Origin: Nocardia terrae
Lineage (GTDB): Bacteria; Actinomycetota; Actinomycetes; Mycobacteriales; Mycobacteriaceae
NCBI RefSeq assembly: GCF_009760405.1
Contig: NZ_WRPP01000015.1
Span: 1-64,000, forward strand
Reading direction: 5' to 3'
DNA length: 64,000 nt
Under the pieces are notes generated by a model. The model ran no database searches, was not told where the DNA came from, and worked only from the letters and a program-made list of their open reading frames with translations. The translations under genes and the position numbers were made by a program. Positions 27,083 to 35,407 of the stretch are shown one piece after another (position 1 is the first letter of the stretch; each line of letters opens with the position of its first letter).

Positions 27083-28672
27083 CTACAGGTGCATCCAGTT
27101 CGGCCAGACCTGCGCCCACGGCTTCTTCTGCCCCGAGCACTTCCAGATGGTGACGTCCTGGGTGTTGCCCTTGAACCCGAGCCGGGTGTCGACCTTGCCG
27201 ACCGGTTCGACGTGTTCGAACTGGCTGCGCAGCACCGCCTCGTACCCGCCCACGGCGATGACCGCCGAGGCGTCGTCGGGCGGTGTCCCGAAATAGCCGA
27301 AACCACGGCTGGGGCTGTAGAGCGGCGGCAGCTTCGCGCGACCCATCTCGTCGAGAGCGCTTGCCTGCCAATAGGTGTCGGTGATGATGATCGCGTGTGC
27401 GCGCTCGGCCGGGCTCAGGCCCTCGTAGACCCCGACCACCTCGTCGGTGAGCTCGTGCCAGCCGAAGGACCCGTACACGCCGATATTGATGGCCGCCTCG
27501 GCGTCATCCTTGGGCGGGTGCACCTGGTCGGCGGGCCGCCAGGGAGTCGAGTACAGAGTGAACGCCGTCGCTCCCACCGCGAGCACGGCGACGAACGCCG
27601 TCACCACCCACCGCCACACCGGTTTCACGCGTTCGGCCGTGCCGACGACACCCACCGCGCCCGCGGCGATCATGACCGCGTACATGCCCGCCGCATAGTA
27701 GATCCGCCCACCCGTGAGCAGGAACGCGGCATACAGCAGCAGCAAGGTGACCGCGAGAAATCGGTACGGCCGCAACGCATCCCAGCGCAGCAGCACCCAC
27801 AGCCCCCACAAGAGCAGCAGCGCGCCGAGATATCCGGCCAGGCTCACCGACATGGGCACGAACAGCAGCCGCCCGCCCAGGATCCCCTGTTCGGCCCCGA
27901 TCACCCCGCCCATCTTCAGCTGCGGCCAGGAATGGTGTGCCTGCCACAGCAGTTCGGGCACGGTCACGATCACCACGATCGCCCCGCCCGCCCACAGCAG
28001 CGGCCGTCGCACCAGCTCGCGCGGCCCGCACAGCAGGCTGCTCGCCGCCAGCGCGATCCAGAAGAACGGGATCAGCCACTTCACCTGCATGTCCACCGCG
28101 GTCACCAGGGCCGCGGCCAGCAGCAGCCGGTCGTCGCGGGTGCGCACCCAGCGCACCACCAGCCAGGTGATGATCACCCAGAGCGCGGTGTCCACCGCAT
28201 TGGTGGTGAGCATGGTGCCCTGCAGCAGCAGGAACGGTGAACTCGCGTACCCGACGGCGGCCAGCAGCTGCGCCCAGCGCCCGCCCTCGAATTCGCGGGC
28301 CAGCATGGCGCACAACACGATCGCGGTGACCGTCAGCACCACCGACGGCAGGCGCAGCACGAGAAACGAGCCGGGCGCGAGGGTGTCCATCAACCGCGAC
28401 AGCAGCGGCAGCACCGGCCCCTGGTCGGCGTACCCGAACGAGGGTCGCCGCCCGGCCGCCAGGAAGTACAGCTCGTCGCCGAAGTACCCGTACCGTGACG
28501 CCGACAGCACCAGCACCACCGCCGCCGGGACCGCGACCGCCGCCACCGTCCACCACGCCATGGGCGGGCGCTCCTGCGCCTTGGCATGCCGCCCCGAGCC
28601 ATTGGGCCGGGCCGGGCGATCCACCACATCGGTCAACGCGCACTCCTCGACGGCGGGTGATGGTGCGGACAA
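27083..28672 (-). CDS. GT39/ArnT-like membrane glycosyltransferase
   Basis: This 529-aa polytopic membrane protein has about ten hydrophobic helices and an N-terminal cytosolic stretch (residues 1-38). The first extracytoplasmic loop has the GT-C signature SRYGYFGDELYFLAAGRRPSFGYADQGP, with the acidic pair FGDEL expected to be catalytic. The C-terminal soluble domain (HELTDEVVGVYEGLSPAERA through CSGQKKPW) is extracytoplasmic. Members transfer sugars from polyprenyl-phosphate donors to proteins, lipids or wall polymers; the acceptor is not known. It stands alone and is divergent from a Ddn-type gene. Confidence 0.85.
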   Translation of the reverse strand: MSAPSPAVEECALTDVVDRPARPNGSGRHAKAQERPPMAWWTVAAVAVPAAVVLVLSASRYGYFGDELYFLAAGRRPSFGYADQGPVLPLLSRLMDTLAPGSFLVLRLPSVVLTVTAIVLCAMLAREFEGGRWAQLLAAVGYASSPFLLLQGTMLTTNAVDTALWVIITWLVVRWVRTRDDRLLLAAALVTAVDMQVKWLIPFFWIALAASSLLCGPRELVRRPLLWAGGAIVVIVTVPELLWQAHHSWPQLKMGGVIGAEQGILGGRLLFVPMSVSLAGYLGALLLLWGLWVLLRWDALRPYRFLAVTLLLLYAAFLLTGGRIYYAAGMYAVMIAAGAVGVVGTAERVKPVWRWVVTAFVAVLAVGATAFTLYSTPWRPADQVHPPKDDAEAAINIGVYGSFGWHELTDEVVGVYEGLSPAERAHAIIITDTYWQASALDEMGRAKLPPLYSPSRGFGYFGTPPDDASAVIAVGGYEAVLRSQFEHVEPVGKVDTRLGFKGNTQDVTIWKCSGQKKPWAQVWPNWMHL

Positions 28673-28800
28673 GGCCGAATCTACAGCTTCCTTCCAGCAA
28701 ACCAGAGACTCGACGCGGACCGCCGCGCCGCCCAGTATCGCGCCCTATACTCGACAGCGGTATGACTGCCGCGCAACGCGTTTCAGCGAAGGAGGCCGGC

Positions 28801-29304
28801 ATGACCGACCAAACCTCGGGCACCAATCCCTACGGCACCCCCTCCACCAGCGGGCCGGAGCCGATCCGCTCGTACCAGGGCACCCTGAACAAGGTCATTC
28901 GCGGGCTGCTGAAGGTGCCGTTCCTGGCCCCGCAGATCGGCAAGAGCCTCTGCGTCCTGCACATCATCGGCCGCAAATCCGGCAAGCAGTACGACGTTCC
29001 GGTCGCCTACACCCGCCACGAGGGCGACATCCTCATCGGCACCGCCAAGCGTCCCTGGGTCAGCAATATCCGCAAGGGCACACCGCTGGCGGTCTCCTTC
29101 GGCGGCCCCAAGCGCACCGCCGACGCCGAGGTGCTCACCGACGCCGAATCGGTGGTGCGGCTCTCGGAGGTCATCGCCCGCGACAACAAGCAGTGGGCCA
29201 AGTTCAACGGGATCGGCCTGGACGCCCAGGGCAACCCGAACAAGGCCGACGCCTACCAGAGCTGGCAGCAGGGCTGCGTGATCCTCCGGCTGACCGTGCA
29301 CTGA
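28801..29304 (+). CDS. Ddn-type nitroreductase/deazaflavin-dependent family protein
   Basis: This 167-aa protein of the Ddn-like split-barrel family has the diagnostic LCVLHIIGRKSGKQYDVPVAYT and DILIGTAKRPWVSNIRKG. ATG 28801 has AAGGAGG 7 nt upstream and is preferred over the upstream ATG at 28762. The N-terminal 30 residues (TSGTNPYGTPSTSGPEP) are disordered. The family uses F420 or flavin cofactors, but the reaction is unknown. It converges with a second Ddn-type gene, 46 bp apart. This is one of three Ddn-type proteins in the window. Confidence 0.82.
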   Translation: MTDQTSGTNPYGTPSTSGPEPIRSYQGTLNKVIRGLLKVPFLAPQIGKSLCVLHIIGRKSGKQYDVPVAYTRHEGDILIGTAKRPWVSNIRKGTPLAVSFGGPKRTADAEVLTDAESVVRLSEVIARDNKQWAKFNGIGLDAQGNPNKADAYQSWQQGCVILRLTVH

Positions 29305-29325
29305 GCCGCGCGGCCGGTACCGCGC

Positions 29326-29343
29326 CGCGCGAACGTTCGCGCG
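29326..29343. repeat. 18-bp perfect palindrome between convergent genes
   Basis: CGCGCGAACGTTCGCGCG reads the same on both strands. It lies between the two convergent Ddn-type genes, 22 bp after one stop and 8 bp after the other. It probably serves as a terminator hairpin, though without a loop or U-tract the role is uncertain. Confidence 0.55.
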
Positions 29344-29350
29344 CCGGACC

Positions 29351-29731
29351 TCAGTCGACCAGGCGGGCCTGGACGTAGTCCTCGGCGTTCAAGCCCACCA
29401 GCACCTGCCGGACCAGCGGCGGAGCCCAGGACGCGGAGGCATCGTGCCCGACCACCGGATCGGTGAGCGTCACGGTGCGCCCGCGCGTCTCGAACTCGAA
29501 GGTGCCCGCGGTGCGAATGTTCTTCAGCCAGTCCACGTCCCGCCCGTAGGTCAGCGCGATCCGATAGCCGCCGTCGCGTGCGAAGACCATGACCGGCGAC
29601 CGGTACACCCGTCCGGACTTGCGCCCGCGGTGGACCACGATGCCGAAGAACGGCGCCACCCCCGCCACCACGCCGAGCACCGGGTTGCTGATCTTGCGGT
29701 TGATCCTCGCGAGGGCCTGCGGCAGCGGCAT
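29351..29731 (-). CDS. Ddn-type nitroreductase family protein
   Basis: This 126-aa protein has IVVHRGRKSGRVYRSPVMVFARDGGYRIALTYGRDVDWLKNIRTAG, the core of the deazaflavin-dependent nitroreductase family. ATG 29731 (MPLPQALARINRKI) is chosen; the open frame extends much further upstream, but that part is antisense to the NUDIX gene. It is shorter than the other two Ddn-type proteins here and lacks a long N-terminal extension. The start is divergent from the NUDIX gene, 131 bp apart. Confidence 0.82.
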   Translation of the reverse strand: MPLPQALARINRKISNPVLGVVAGVAPFFGIVVHRGRKSGRVYRSPVMVFARDGGYRIALTYGRDVDWLKNIRTAGTFEFETRGRTVTLTDPVVGHDASASWAPPLVRQVLVGLNAEDYVQARLVD

Positions 29732-29862
29732 GGTCTCGTCCTCCCTGACGAAAACGGTTGCGTCCCTGAGGCTACGCCGCCGCGGGTCCGCCCGTGCGGC
29801 ATCGCTAAAGTGCAGGTCGGGGCGCCGGGTTGCGCGGCGCGGCAGGAAGGAGGGCCCGGCCC

Positions 29863-30381
29863 ATGTCGGAGATGATCGCGCTGTACGACGCCGCCGGTCG
29901 TGAGATCGGGGCACGCGAACGCGCCGTGGTGTACGCCGAGGGCCTCTGGCACGCCAGCGCCGGCGTGCTGGTGCGCTCCCGCGACGGCTCGAGGATCTAC
30001 GTGCACAAGCGCACCGATACCAAGGCCGTCTTCGCCGGGATGCACGACTGCCTGGCGGGTGGGGTGCTGGGCCCGGGTGAGGATCCGGCCGAGGCGGCCA
30101 TCCGTGAACTCGGCGAGGAACTCGGCATCGAACTGGGCCCCCGCGACGACCGCCCGCTCCCCCTGGCCTCGGCCTCCTGGGACGGCGAGTGGGCCGGTCG
30201 CCCGATGCGCTGCCACCTGTTCGCCTACGAACTGCGCTACGACGGCCCGATCCGGCATCAACCCGAGGAGATAGTCGACGGCTGGTGGTGGACCGACGAG
30301 GAGCTGCGCTCACATCTGGAGGACCCGGCCTGGCCGTTCGTGCCCGACACCCGGGTGCTCATTCCGGATCTGCTGCGCTGA
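29863..30381 (+). CDS. NUDIX hydrolase
   Basis: This 172-aa protein contains a complete Nudix box, GGVLGPGEDPAEAAIRELGEELGI (about residues 66-89), with the metal-binding REL-x-EE residues in place. The preceding strand WHASAGVLVRSRDGSRIYVHKR and the later VDGWWWTDEEL resemble the YfcD/IPP isomerase-like Nudix group. It would hydrolyse a nucleoside diphosphate derivative or similar pyrophosphate. ATG 29863 follows AGGAAGGAGG. It is followed by two tandem hairpins that end the transcript. Confidence 0.87.
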   Translation: MSEMIALYDAAGREIGARERAVVYAEGLWHASAGVLVRSRDGSRIYVHKRTDTKAVFAGMHDCLAGGVLGPGEDPAEAAIRELGEELGIELGPRDDRPLPLASASWDGEWAGRPMRCHLFAYELRYDGPIRHQPEEIVDGWWWTDEELRSHLEDPAWPFVPDTRVLIPDLLR

Positions 30382-30403
30382 ACGGCGTTTCGCGAAAACG
30401 CCG

Positions 30404-30438
30404 ACGGCCCATCGAACCCGCGCGATTCGATGGGCCGT
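30404..30438. terminator. Bidirectional terminator between NUDIX gene and small ORF
   Basis: A 13-bp perfect stem, ACGGCCCATCGAA / TTCGATGGGCCGT, encloses a 9-nt loop. A second smaller hairpin, GGCGTTT-cgcga-AAACGCC, precedes it at 30384-30402. It lies 22 bp after the NUDIX stop and 14 bp after the stop of the minus-strand small gene, so it can end both. Confidence 0.8.
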
Positions 30439-30452
30439 CGTGGCTGGGTGAC

Positions 30453-30551
30453 TCAGTTGCCGGTGGAACCCGGGGCGCCACTGCCCGAGAACAGGCCCTG
30501 GATGGTCTTGATCAAGACCGCGGCAAAGAAGTCCTCTGCGGATCCGGTCAC
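30453..30551 (-). CDS. Small protein of 32 aa
   Basis: A short ORF from GTG 30551 (GAGGAG 6 nt upstream) to TGA 30453-30455. The peptide has an amphipathic helix, SAEDFFAAVLIKTIQGLFSG, followed by a flexible GAPGSTGN tail. A larger start (ATG, 38 aa) is possible 15 nt upstream. Support comes from the strong ribosome site, the terminator just after the stop, and an AT-rich upstream region with a dyad. The peptide resembles short conserved peptides of mycolate actinobacteria, but I cannot name a family. It could be membrane-associated. Confidence 0.6.
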   Translation of the reverse strand: MTGSAEDFFAAVLIKTIQGLFSGSGAPGSTGN

Positions 30552-30694
30552 GGTGTAACTCCTCATCTGTACGAACAACGTGTCGGGCAAGTGAATCATG
30601 CACGGTTCACATTCAGCTGGGAGCCGTTTCCGCTAGAAAATTTCACCTCGGCCCAACGGGAGCTTCACGGTAGAACGGGTTCCAGCAGGGTTTA

Positions 30695-30707
30695 TATCAA
30701 TTTGATA
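30695..30707. promoter_or_regulatory. AT-rich dyad upstream of the small gene
   Basis: TATCAA-T-TTGATA is a perfect dyad in an unusually AT-rich patch (30691-30715). It lies 144 bp upstream of the small-protein GTG and just after the 3' end of the AIM24-type gene. It could be a promoter element or operator for the small gene. Confidence 0.4.
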
Positions 30708-30730
30708 AAATAGTGATCTAGGTCACACTT

Positions 30731-31411
30731 CTATCCGGACGAAGCACTCGAACCGACCCACGCGGCGAACGCGCCGGGGTTCCGGGTCTGCAGCAGGACC
30801 CGTCCCGGGCCGGTGAAATCGAAGACCAGACCCTCGCCCGATTTGAGCGATTGCAGCGACCGTCCCGACACCGCGCGACGAATGGTGAAGTTCATCGCGA
30901 GGTCGTAGGCGACCACGTGCCCGGTGTCGATGGTGACCGGCTCCCCCGGAGCCAGATCGATGACGTCGATGGCGCCGAACACGCCCAGCACCACCTCGCC
31001 CTGCCCTTGCGCGCGCAGTCCGAAACCGCCCTCACCGCCGAACAGATTCGCCAGCCCACCCCATTTCGCCTCGACGGTGACCCCGTGCGAGTTGGCGATC
31101 CAGCCGCCACGGCTGATGAAGAACGGCCGATCGGGGGTGATCGACAGGGCCAGCATGTCGCCGGGCAGGGCCGGCGCGACATCGACCCACCCGCCCTCCG
31201 GCGGCGCGGTGAACGTCGACACGAAGAACGATTCCCCCGCCAGCACCGAGCGCTTGAGCCCGGCCAGGATGCCGCCTTCGGCCTTGGCGGCCAAGGCGAC
31301 TCCCGCGGAGTGGGCGACCATCGCCCCGCTCTCCACACGCATGGGCTCACCCCCGGCCAGGAAACAGCGGGCGATGGTCGACGACGGATTGTGGCGCAAT
31401 TCCACCTTCAT
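30731..31411 (-). CDS. AIM24/TIGR00266 family protein
   Basis: This 226-aa protein of the AIM24 (DUF124) family starts MKVELRHNPSSTIARCFLAGGEPMRVESGAMVAHS and has the internal beta-repeats with SVLAGESFFVSTFTAP, GDMLALSIT and GGEGGFGLRAQGQGEVVLGVFG. Bacterial members form double-barrel beta structures with poorly known function; a membrane or stress-related role has been suggested. It is full length. The nearest minus-strand neighbour upstream is the ABC binding-protein gene, whose stop lies 51 bp from this start, so readthrough from that operon is possible. Confidence 0.85.
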   Translation of the reverse strand: MKVELRHNPSSTIARCFLAGGEPMRVESGAMVAHSAGVALAAKAEGGILAGLKRSVLAGESFFVSTFTAPPEGGWVDVAPALPGDMLALSITPDRPFFISRGGWIANSHGVTVEAKWGGLANLFGGEGGFGLRAQGQGEVVLGVFGAIDVIDLAPGEPVTIDTGHVVAYDLAMNFTIRRAVSGRSLQSLKSGEGLVFDFTGPGRVLLQTRNPGAFAAWVGSSASSG

Positions 31412-31462
31412 GTCGCGAACATTAACAGCGCGGACCGACGCCGGGGGAACCTCACGAATGCG

Positions 31463-32608
31463 CTATTTGCCGCCCTCGGTGAGCGTCACCGGCTGTGCGA
31501 CGTAAGAACTTCCGGTCACATCAACACCTTGGGATTTCAGCAGATCCAATGCCTTGGTGACGTATTCGACCGAATACGCCTCCGCGTCGGGATCCTTGGT
31601 GAGGACGGTCTTGCCCTCTTGATTGCGGGTGGTCTTCGCGATGGCCACGGTGCGGTCCCACGCCGTCTTGTCGATCATCCCGATTCCATTGGGGGACGGC
31701 CAGATCAGCTTGTTCACCTCGGTAATCTGCCACTGCTGATGGCTCGCGCCCAGCGTCGATCCGGCGGCCACCGTCAGATCCCGGCACTTGTCCACATTGT
31801 CGCGGCAGTAGGCCCAGCCCTTCAGCGACGCGGCAATGAATTTCACCGTCTGGTCGGCGTACTTGCTGTCCTTCAGCTTGTCGGTATTGGCCCAGATGGC
31901 GTCCTGCAGCATGGCCACGCCCTGATCGTTCCAGTCGAAGGTGGCGAAATCGTCGGCGGTGTACAGCTTTCCGGTGGCCGGATTCTTGACCTCGAGCAGC
32001 TGCGCGTATTCGTTGTAGGACATGGCCTGGGCGGCGTCGATGTCGTGGGCGAGGAAGGCGTTCATATCGAACTGCTGCTGGACCAGGGTGACGTCCTTGG
32101 CCGGGTCCAGGCCCGCCTTGGTCATGCCCGCGAAGAGCTCGAATTCGTTGCCGTAGCCCCAGTTTCCGACCTTCTTGCCCTTCAGGTCGGCCGGGCCGCC
32201 GATGCCCGCGCTCTTGAACGACACCTGTTTGGTGCCCGAACGCTGGAAGATCTGGGCCACGTCGGTGATGCCCGCGCCGGCCTCCCGGGACGCGAGGGCC
32301 TTGGGCACCCACGCGATGGCGTAGTCGGCCTGCCCCTGGGCGAGCACGGTCTGCGGGACGATATCGGTGCCGCCGTCGAGGATTTGGACGTCGAGGCCCT
32401 GCTCCTTGTAGAAGCCCTGGGAGGCGGCCGCCAGGTAGCCCGCGAACTGGCCCTGCTTGAACCACTGCAGTTGCAGCTTGACCTTGGTGAGCCCGTCGGA
32501 GGTGGTGGTGGAGTTGTCGCTGGTGCTGCACCCGGCCAGCGCCGCCACCGCCAGTGTCGTGGCGGCCAGTACTGCCCGGATACGGAATCTTCTACTGGTA
32601 CTTCTCAT
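31463..32608 (-). CDS. ABC transporter substrate-binding lipoprotein (NMT1/ThiY-like)
   Basis: This 381-aa lipoprotein has the signal peptide and lipobox AVAALAGC (Cys about residue 26), so it is anchored outside the membrane. The body is of the NMT1/THI5 type (LQLQWFKQGQFAGYLAAASQGFYKEQGLDVQILDGGTDI), which binds pyrimidine-like or sulfonate-like ligands. Its gene overlaps the permease gene by 4 nt and is last in the pyrimidine catabolism operon, so a pyrimidine or dihydropyrimidine/hydantoin ligand is the best guess, by context only. Confidence 0.88.
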   Translation of the reverse strand: MRSTSRRFRIRAVLAATTLAVAALAGCSTSDNSTTTSDGLTKVKLQLQWFKQGQFAGYLAAASQGFYKEQGLDVQILDGGTDIVPQTVLAQGQADYAIAWVPKALASREAGAGITDVAQIFQRSGTKQVSFKSAGIGGPADLKGKKVGNWGYGNEFELFAGMTKAGLDPAKDVTLVQQQFDMNAFLAHDIDAAQAMSYNEYAQLLEVKNPATGKLYTADDFATFDWNDQGVAMLQDAIWANTDKLKDSKYADQTVKFIAASLKGWAYCRDNVDKCRDLTVAAGSTLGASHQQWQITEVNKLIWPSPNGIGMIDKTAWDRTVAIAKTTRNQEGKTVLTKDPDAEAYSVEYVTKALDLLKSQGVDVTGSSYVAQPVTLTEGGK

Positions 32609-33378
32609 TTCGATCTCCCAAGGATGGTGCGGGGTCTGCGGGTCAGCTGTTCGAGCGACAGCACGGCGGCCAGGAACACCAGGCCGAGGATCATGGCGGC
32701 GACCACGTAGGCCCACGCACGCGGATAGGCGGTATTGGCCGCCGCCGAGGTGATGCGGCTGCCCAGCCCGTGCTGCAGGCCGCCGAAGTATTCGGCGATG
32801 ATGGCCGCGATCACCGCGCCCGGGGCGGCGATGCGCAGGCCGGTGAACAGGTGCGGCAGCGCCGCGGGCAGGCGCACGGTGCGGGTGATCTGCCAGCCGG
32901 TGGCGGCGTAGGCGGTCATGAGGTCGGCGTGCACGCGCGGCACCTGGCGCAATCCCCGTGCGGTGCTGACGAAGACGGGGAAGAACACCACGATGGTGGC
33001 CACCAGGCGGCGCGGCAGGTCGGTGGTGGTGGAGTACATGGAGTTGAGCAGCGGAGCCAGCGCCACGATGGGGACGGCGGCCGCGCCCGCGGCGAGCGCG
33101 CCGAGCACCCCGTTCACGACCTGGAACCGGACGGCGACGATGGCCGCGGCCATGCCCAGCACCGCGCCCGCGAGCAGCCCGACCAGGGCGTTCTTGCCGG
33201 TGGCGAGAGCGGCCTCCAGGATCGCGTGATGGTTGTCCGCGAACGCTTTCGCGATCGCGCTCGGTGAGGGCAGCAGGAAGGTGGGGACGCCCGCCACGAC
33301 GGTCAGTACCTGCCACAGCACCAGCAGGGCGACACCGAAAAGCACCGGCGGCAGCCAGGTGTGGAGCATGCGGGTCAT
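32605..33378 (-). CDS. ABC transporter permease
   Basis: This 257-aa inner-membrane permease of the SsuC/TauC/ThiX type has about six hydrophobic helices and the EAA-loop equivalent DLMTAYAATGWQITRTVRLPAALPHLFTGLRIA. It partners the second permease at 34318 and the ATPase at 33375. Its stop overlaps the ATG of the binding-protein gene (ATGA), and its ATG overlaps the ATPase stop, so translation is coupled. The operon probably expresses a heterodimeric channel for the ligand of the adjacent lipoprotein. Confidence 0.9.
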   Translation of the reverse strand: MTRMLHTWLPPVLFGVALLVLWQVLTVVAGVPTFLLPSPSAIAKAFADNHHAILEAALATGKNALVGLLAGAVLGMAAAIVAVRFQVVNGVLGALAAGAAAVPIVALAPLLNSMYSTTTDLPRRLVATIVVFFPVFVSTARGLRQVPRVHADLMTAYAATGWQITRTVRLPAALPHLFTGLRIAAPGAVIAAIIAEYFGGLQHGLGSRITSAAANTAYPRAWAYVVAAMILGLVFLAAVLSLEQLTRRPRTILGRSK

Positions 33379-34232
33379 CGGATGTCCCGTCCTGCGGTGC
33401 TTTTCGGCGTCTCCCCGCCGCCGTGCCCCTCATGCAGGGCGGCGCGGACCGCGGCCACGGCGGCGAAGAACTCGTCGCCGGACCGCACGTCGTCGTCGCT
33501 GTCGCGGTCCCAGCCGCCGGTGGCCAGGACCTCGGTGATGCGGCCCGGCCGGGGTGACATGACCACCACCCGGTCGGACAGGAACACCGCCTCCGGGATG
33601 GAGTGCGTCACGAAAAGCACTGCCGCCCCGGTCTCTTCGGCGATGCGCAGCAGTTCGCCCTGCATGCGCTCGCGGGTCATCTCGTCGAGCGCGCCGAACG
33701 GCTCGTCCATCAGCAGCAGCGGCGGCTTGCGGGCCAGTGCGCGGGCGATGGCGACGCGCTGCTGCATGCCGCCGGACAGCTCGGCCGGAAAGCGCCGCGC
33801 GAACTCGGTCAGGCCGGTGATCTCCAGCAGTTCGGCGCTACGCGCCCGCCGTTCCCTCTTCCCGACTCCGTGCAGCTGCAGCGGGAGCTCGACGTTCTCC
33901 TGCACGCTCCGCCAATCCAGCAGCCCGGCCTGCTGGAACGCGATACCGTAATCCTGGTCGAGCCGAGCCCTGCGCGCCGTCTTCCCGTGCACGACAACGG
34001 TTCCCGAACTGGGCTCCTCGAGGTCGGCCACAATGCGCAGCAGTGTGGACTTGCCGCAGCCGGAAGGGCCGATGAGCGAGACGAATTCGCCCGCGGCGAC
34101 AGTCAGATCGATGCCTTGCAACGCGGTGACCGCGCCCGCACCGAAGATCTTGCCGACGCCGCGCAGTTCGATGGCGGGCACGGCGTCGGTCGTGGCGGGA
34201 TGCGGTAGGGACGCGGATGCCTCCACGGTCAC
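33375..34232 (-). CDS. ABC transporter ATP-binding protein
   Basis: This 285-aa nucleotide-binding subunit of the nitrate/sulfonate/pyrimidine type has Walker A GPSGCGKST, the Q-loop in AFQQAGLL, the signature LSGGMQQR and Walker B LLLMDEPFGALDE, then the H-loop VTHSIPEAVFLSDR. The C-terminal segment (about residues 245-285) is acidic and variable. It lies between the two permease genes and energises uptake by them. Overlap with the downstream permease gene is 4 nt. Confidence 0.93.
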   Translation of the reverse strand: MTVEASASLPHPATTDAVPAIELRGVGKIFGAGAVTALQGIDLTVAAGEFVSLIGPSGCGKSTLLRIVADLEEPSSGTVVVHGKTARRARLDQDYGIAFQQAGLLDWRSVQENVELPLQLHGVGKRERRARSAELLEITGLTEFARRFPAELSGGMQQRVAIARALARKPPLLLMDEPFGALDEMTRERMQGELLRIAEETGAAVLFVTHSIPEAVFLSDRVVVMSPRPGRITEVLATGGWDRDSDDDVRSGDEFFAAVAAVRAALHEGHGGGETPKSTAGRDIR

Positions 34233-34317
34233 GGGGTACCTCCGGACGAACAGCCGATATCGCTACGGCACGAGGCCCGATCGGCGCTGGCAAGGACTTG
34301 GATGGGTAGAGCTCGAA

Positions 34318-35268
34318 TCAACGCCGCGCTCCCGAGGTGTGGCCCGGGCGCGCATAGCGGCGCAGCAGCAGTTCGAGCGCGGAAACCAGCGCGGTGAGCA
34401 CCACGCCCAGCAATGCGGCCGCGATGACCGCCGCGTACAGCCGGGCGGCATTGCCCGTCGACTGCTGCGAGAACACGATGATCTGGCGGCCGATCCCGCC
34501 CGCGGTGCCGGTGGAGATCTCGGCGACCACGCTGCCGATGACCGCGGCCGCCGCGCCCAGCCGCAGCGCGGGCAGGATGTGCGGCACGGCCGCCGGGAAG
34601 CGCAGGTGGGTCAGCGTCGTCCACCATCCGGCCGCGCAGCTGTGCAGCAGTTCCACCGAAGCGGTTGCGGGCGACTGCAATCCGCGCAGCGTGCCGATGG
34701 CCACCGGGAAGAAGACCAGGTACGCGGCGATCACCACGATGCTCATCCACGGCTGCCACGGCTGGCCCGCGATGTGGATCTTGCCGCCCCATCCGGCCAC
34801 CAGCGGCGCCAAGGCGATGAGCGGAATGGTCTGGGAGACGATGACATACGGCAGCAGTCCGCGCTCGACGAAGGAGAACCGCTGCATGAGCACCGCCAGC
34901 GCGACGCCCACCACGGTCCCGACCACCAGCGCCAGCAGAGCGAGTTCGAGGGTGAAGCTCGCCGTGCGCAACAGGGTCGCGCCGACGGTGGTCTTGCCGT
35001 CGCGCTCCCCCAGCACGGTGAGCACCGCCCACGAATGCGGCAGTGCGCCGTCGGTGGTGCGCGGCAGCACCCGCTGGCCCCCGATGCTCACGCCATTGGC
35101 GGGCACCGTCGCCTTCACCAATTCCCACACCGCGATGAGCAGTGCGAACGCCGCGATGGGATAGAGCAGCCGCCAGCCGCGCCCACCACCGCGCACGAGT
35201 CTGCGCCCGGCCGGGACGCCTTGAACCTCAATAGCCTCCGCGGTCCTGGCGATCGTCGAGGTGGTCAT
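34318..35268 (-). CDS. ABC transporter permease, second subunit
   Basis: This 316-aa permease is longer than its partner, with an N-terminal cytosolic stretch and a large loop (ATVPANGVSIGGQRVLPRTTDGALPHSW) between the first two helices. The EAA-like loop is VELLHSCAAGWWTTLTHLRFPAAVPHILPALRLG. ATG 35268 (MTTSTIARTAEAIE) is preferred over the longer open frame. An 85-bp gap separates it from the ATPase gene and a 139-bp gap from the LLM oxidoreductase gene, still consistent with one transcript. Confidence 0.88.
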   Translation of the reverse strand: MTTSTIARTAEAIEVQGVPAGRRLVRGGGRGWRLLYPIAAFALLIAVWELVKATVPANGVSIGGQRVLPRTTDGALPHSWAVLTVLGERDGKTTVGATLLRTASFTLELALLALVVGTVVGVALAVLMQRFSFVERGLLPYVIVSQTIPLIALAPLVAGWGGKIHIAGQPWQPWMSIVVIAAYLVFFPVAIGTLRGLQSPATASVELLHSCAAGWWTTLTHLRFPAAVPHILPALRLGAAAAVIGSVVAEISTGTAGGIGRQIIVFSQQSTGNAARLYAAVIAAALLGVVLTALVSALELLLRRYARPGHTSGARR

Positions 35269-35407
35269 CGCGCACCCGCCCTCGCCCTGAACCGTCCACC
35301 GCTGCTGCGAACGGCCACGAAATTCGCGGCCACCGTCGCCGACACGCCGCTGACGACGTGGGCAGGGCACGCTGCCGAGCGTGCGCGCCGCGCCTGATCT
35401 GGTCCTC

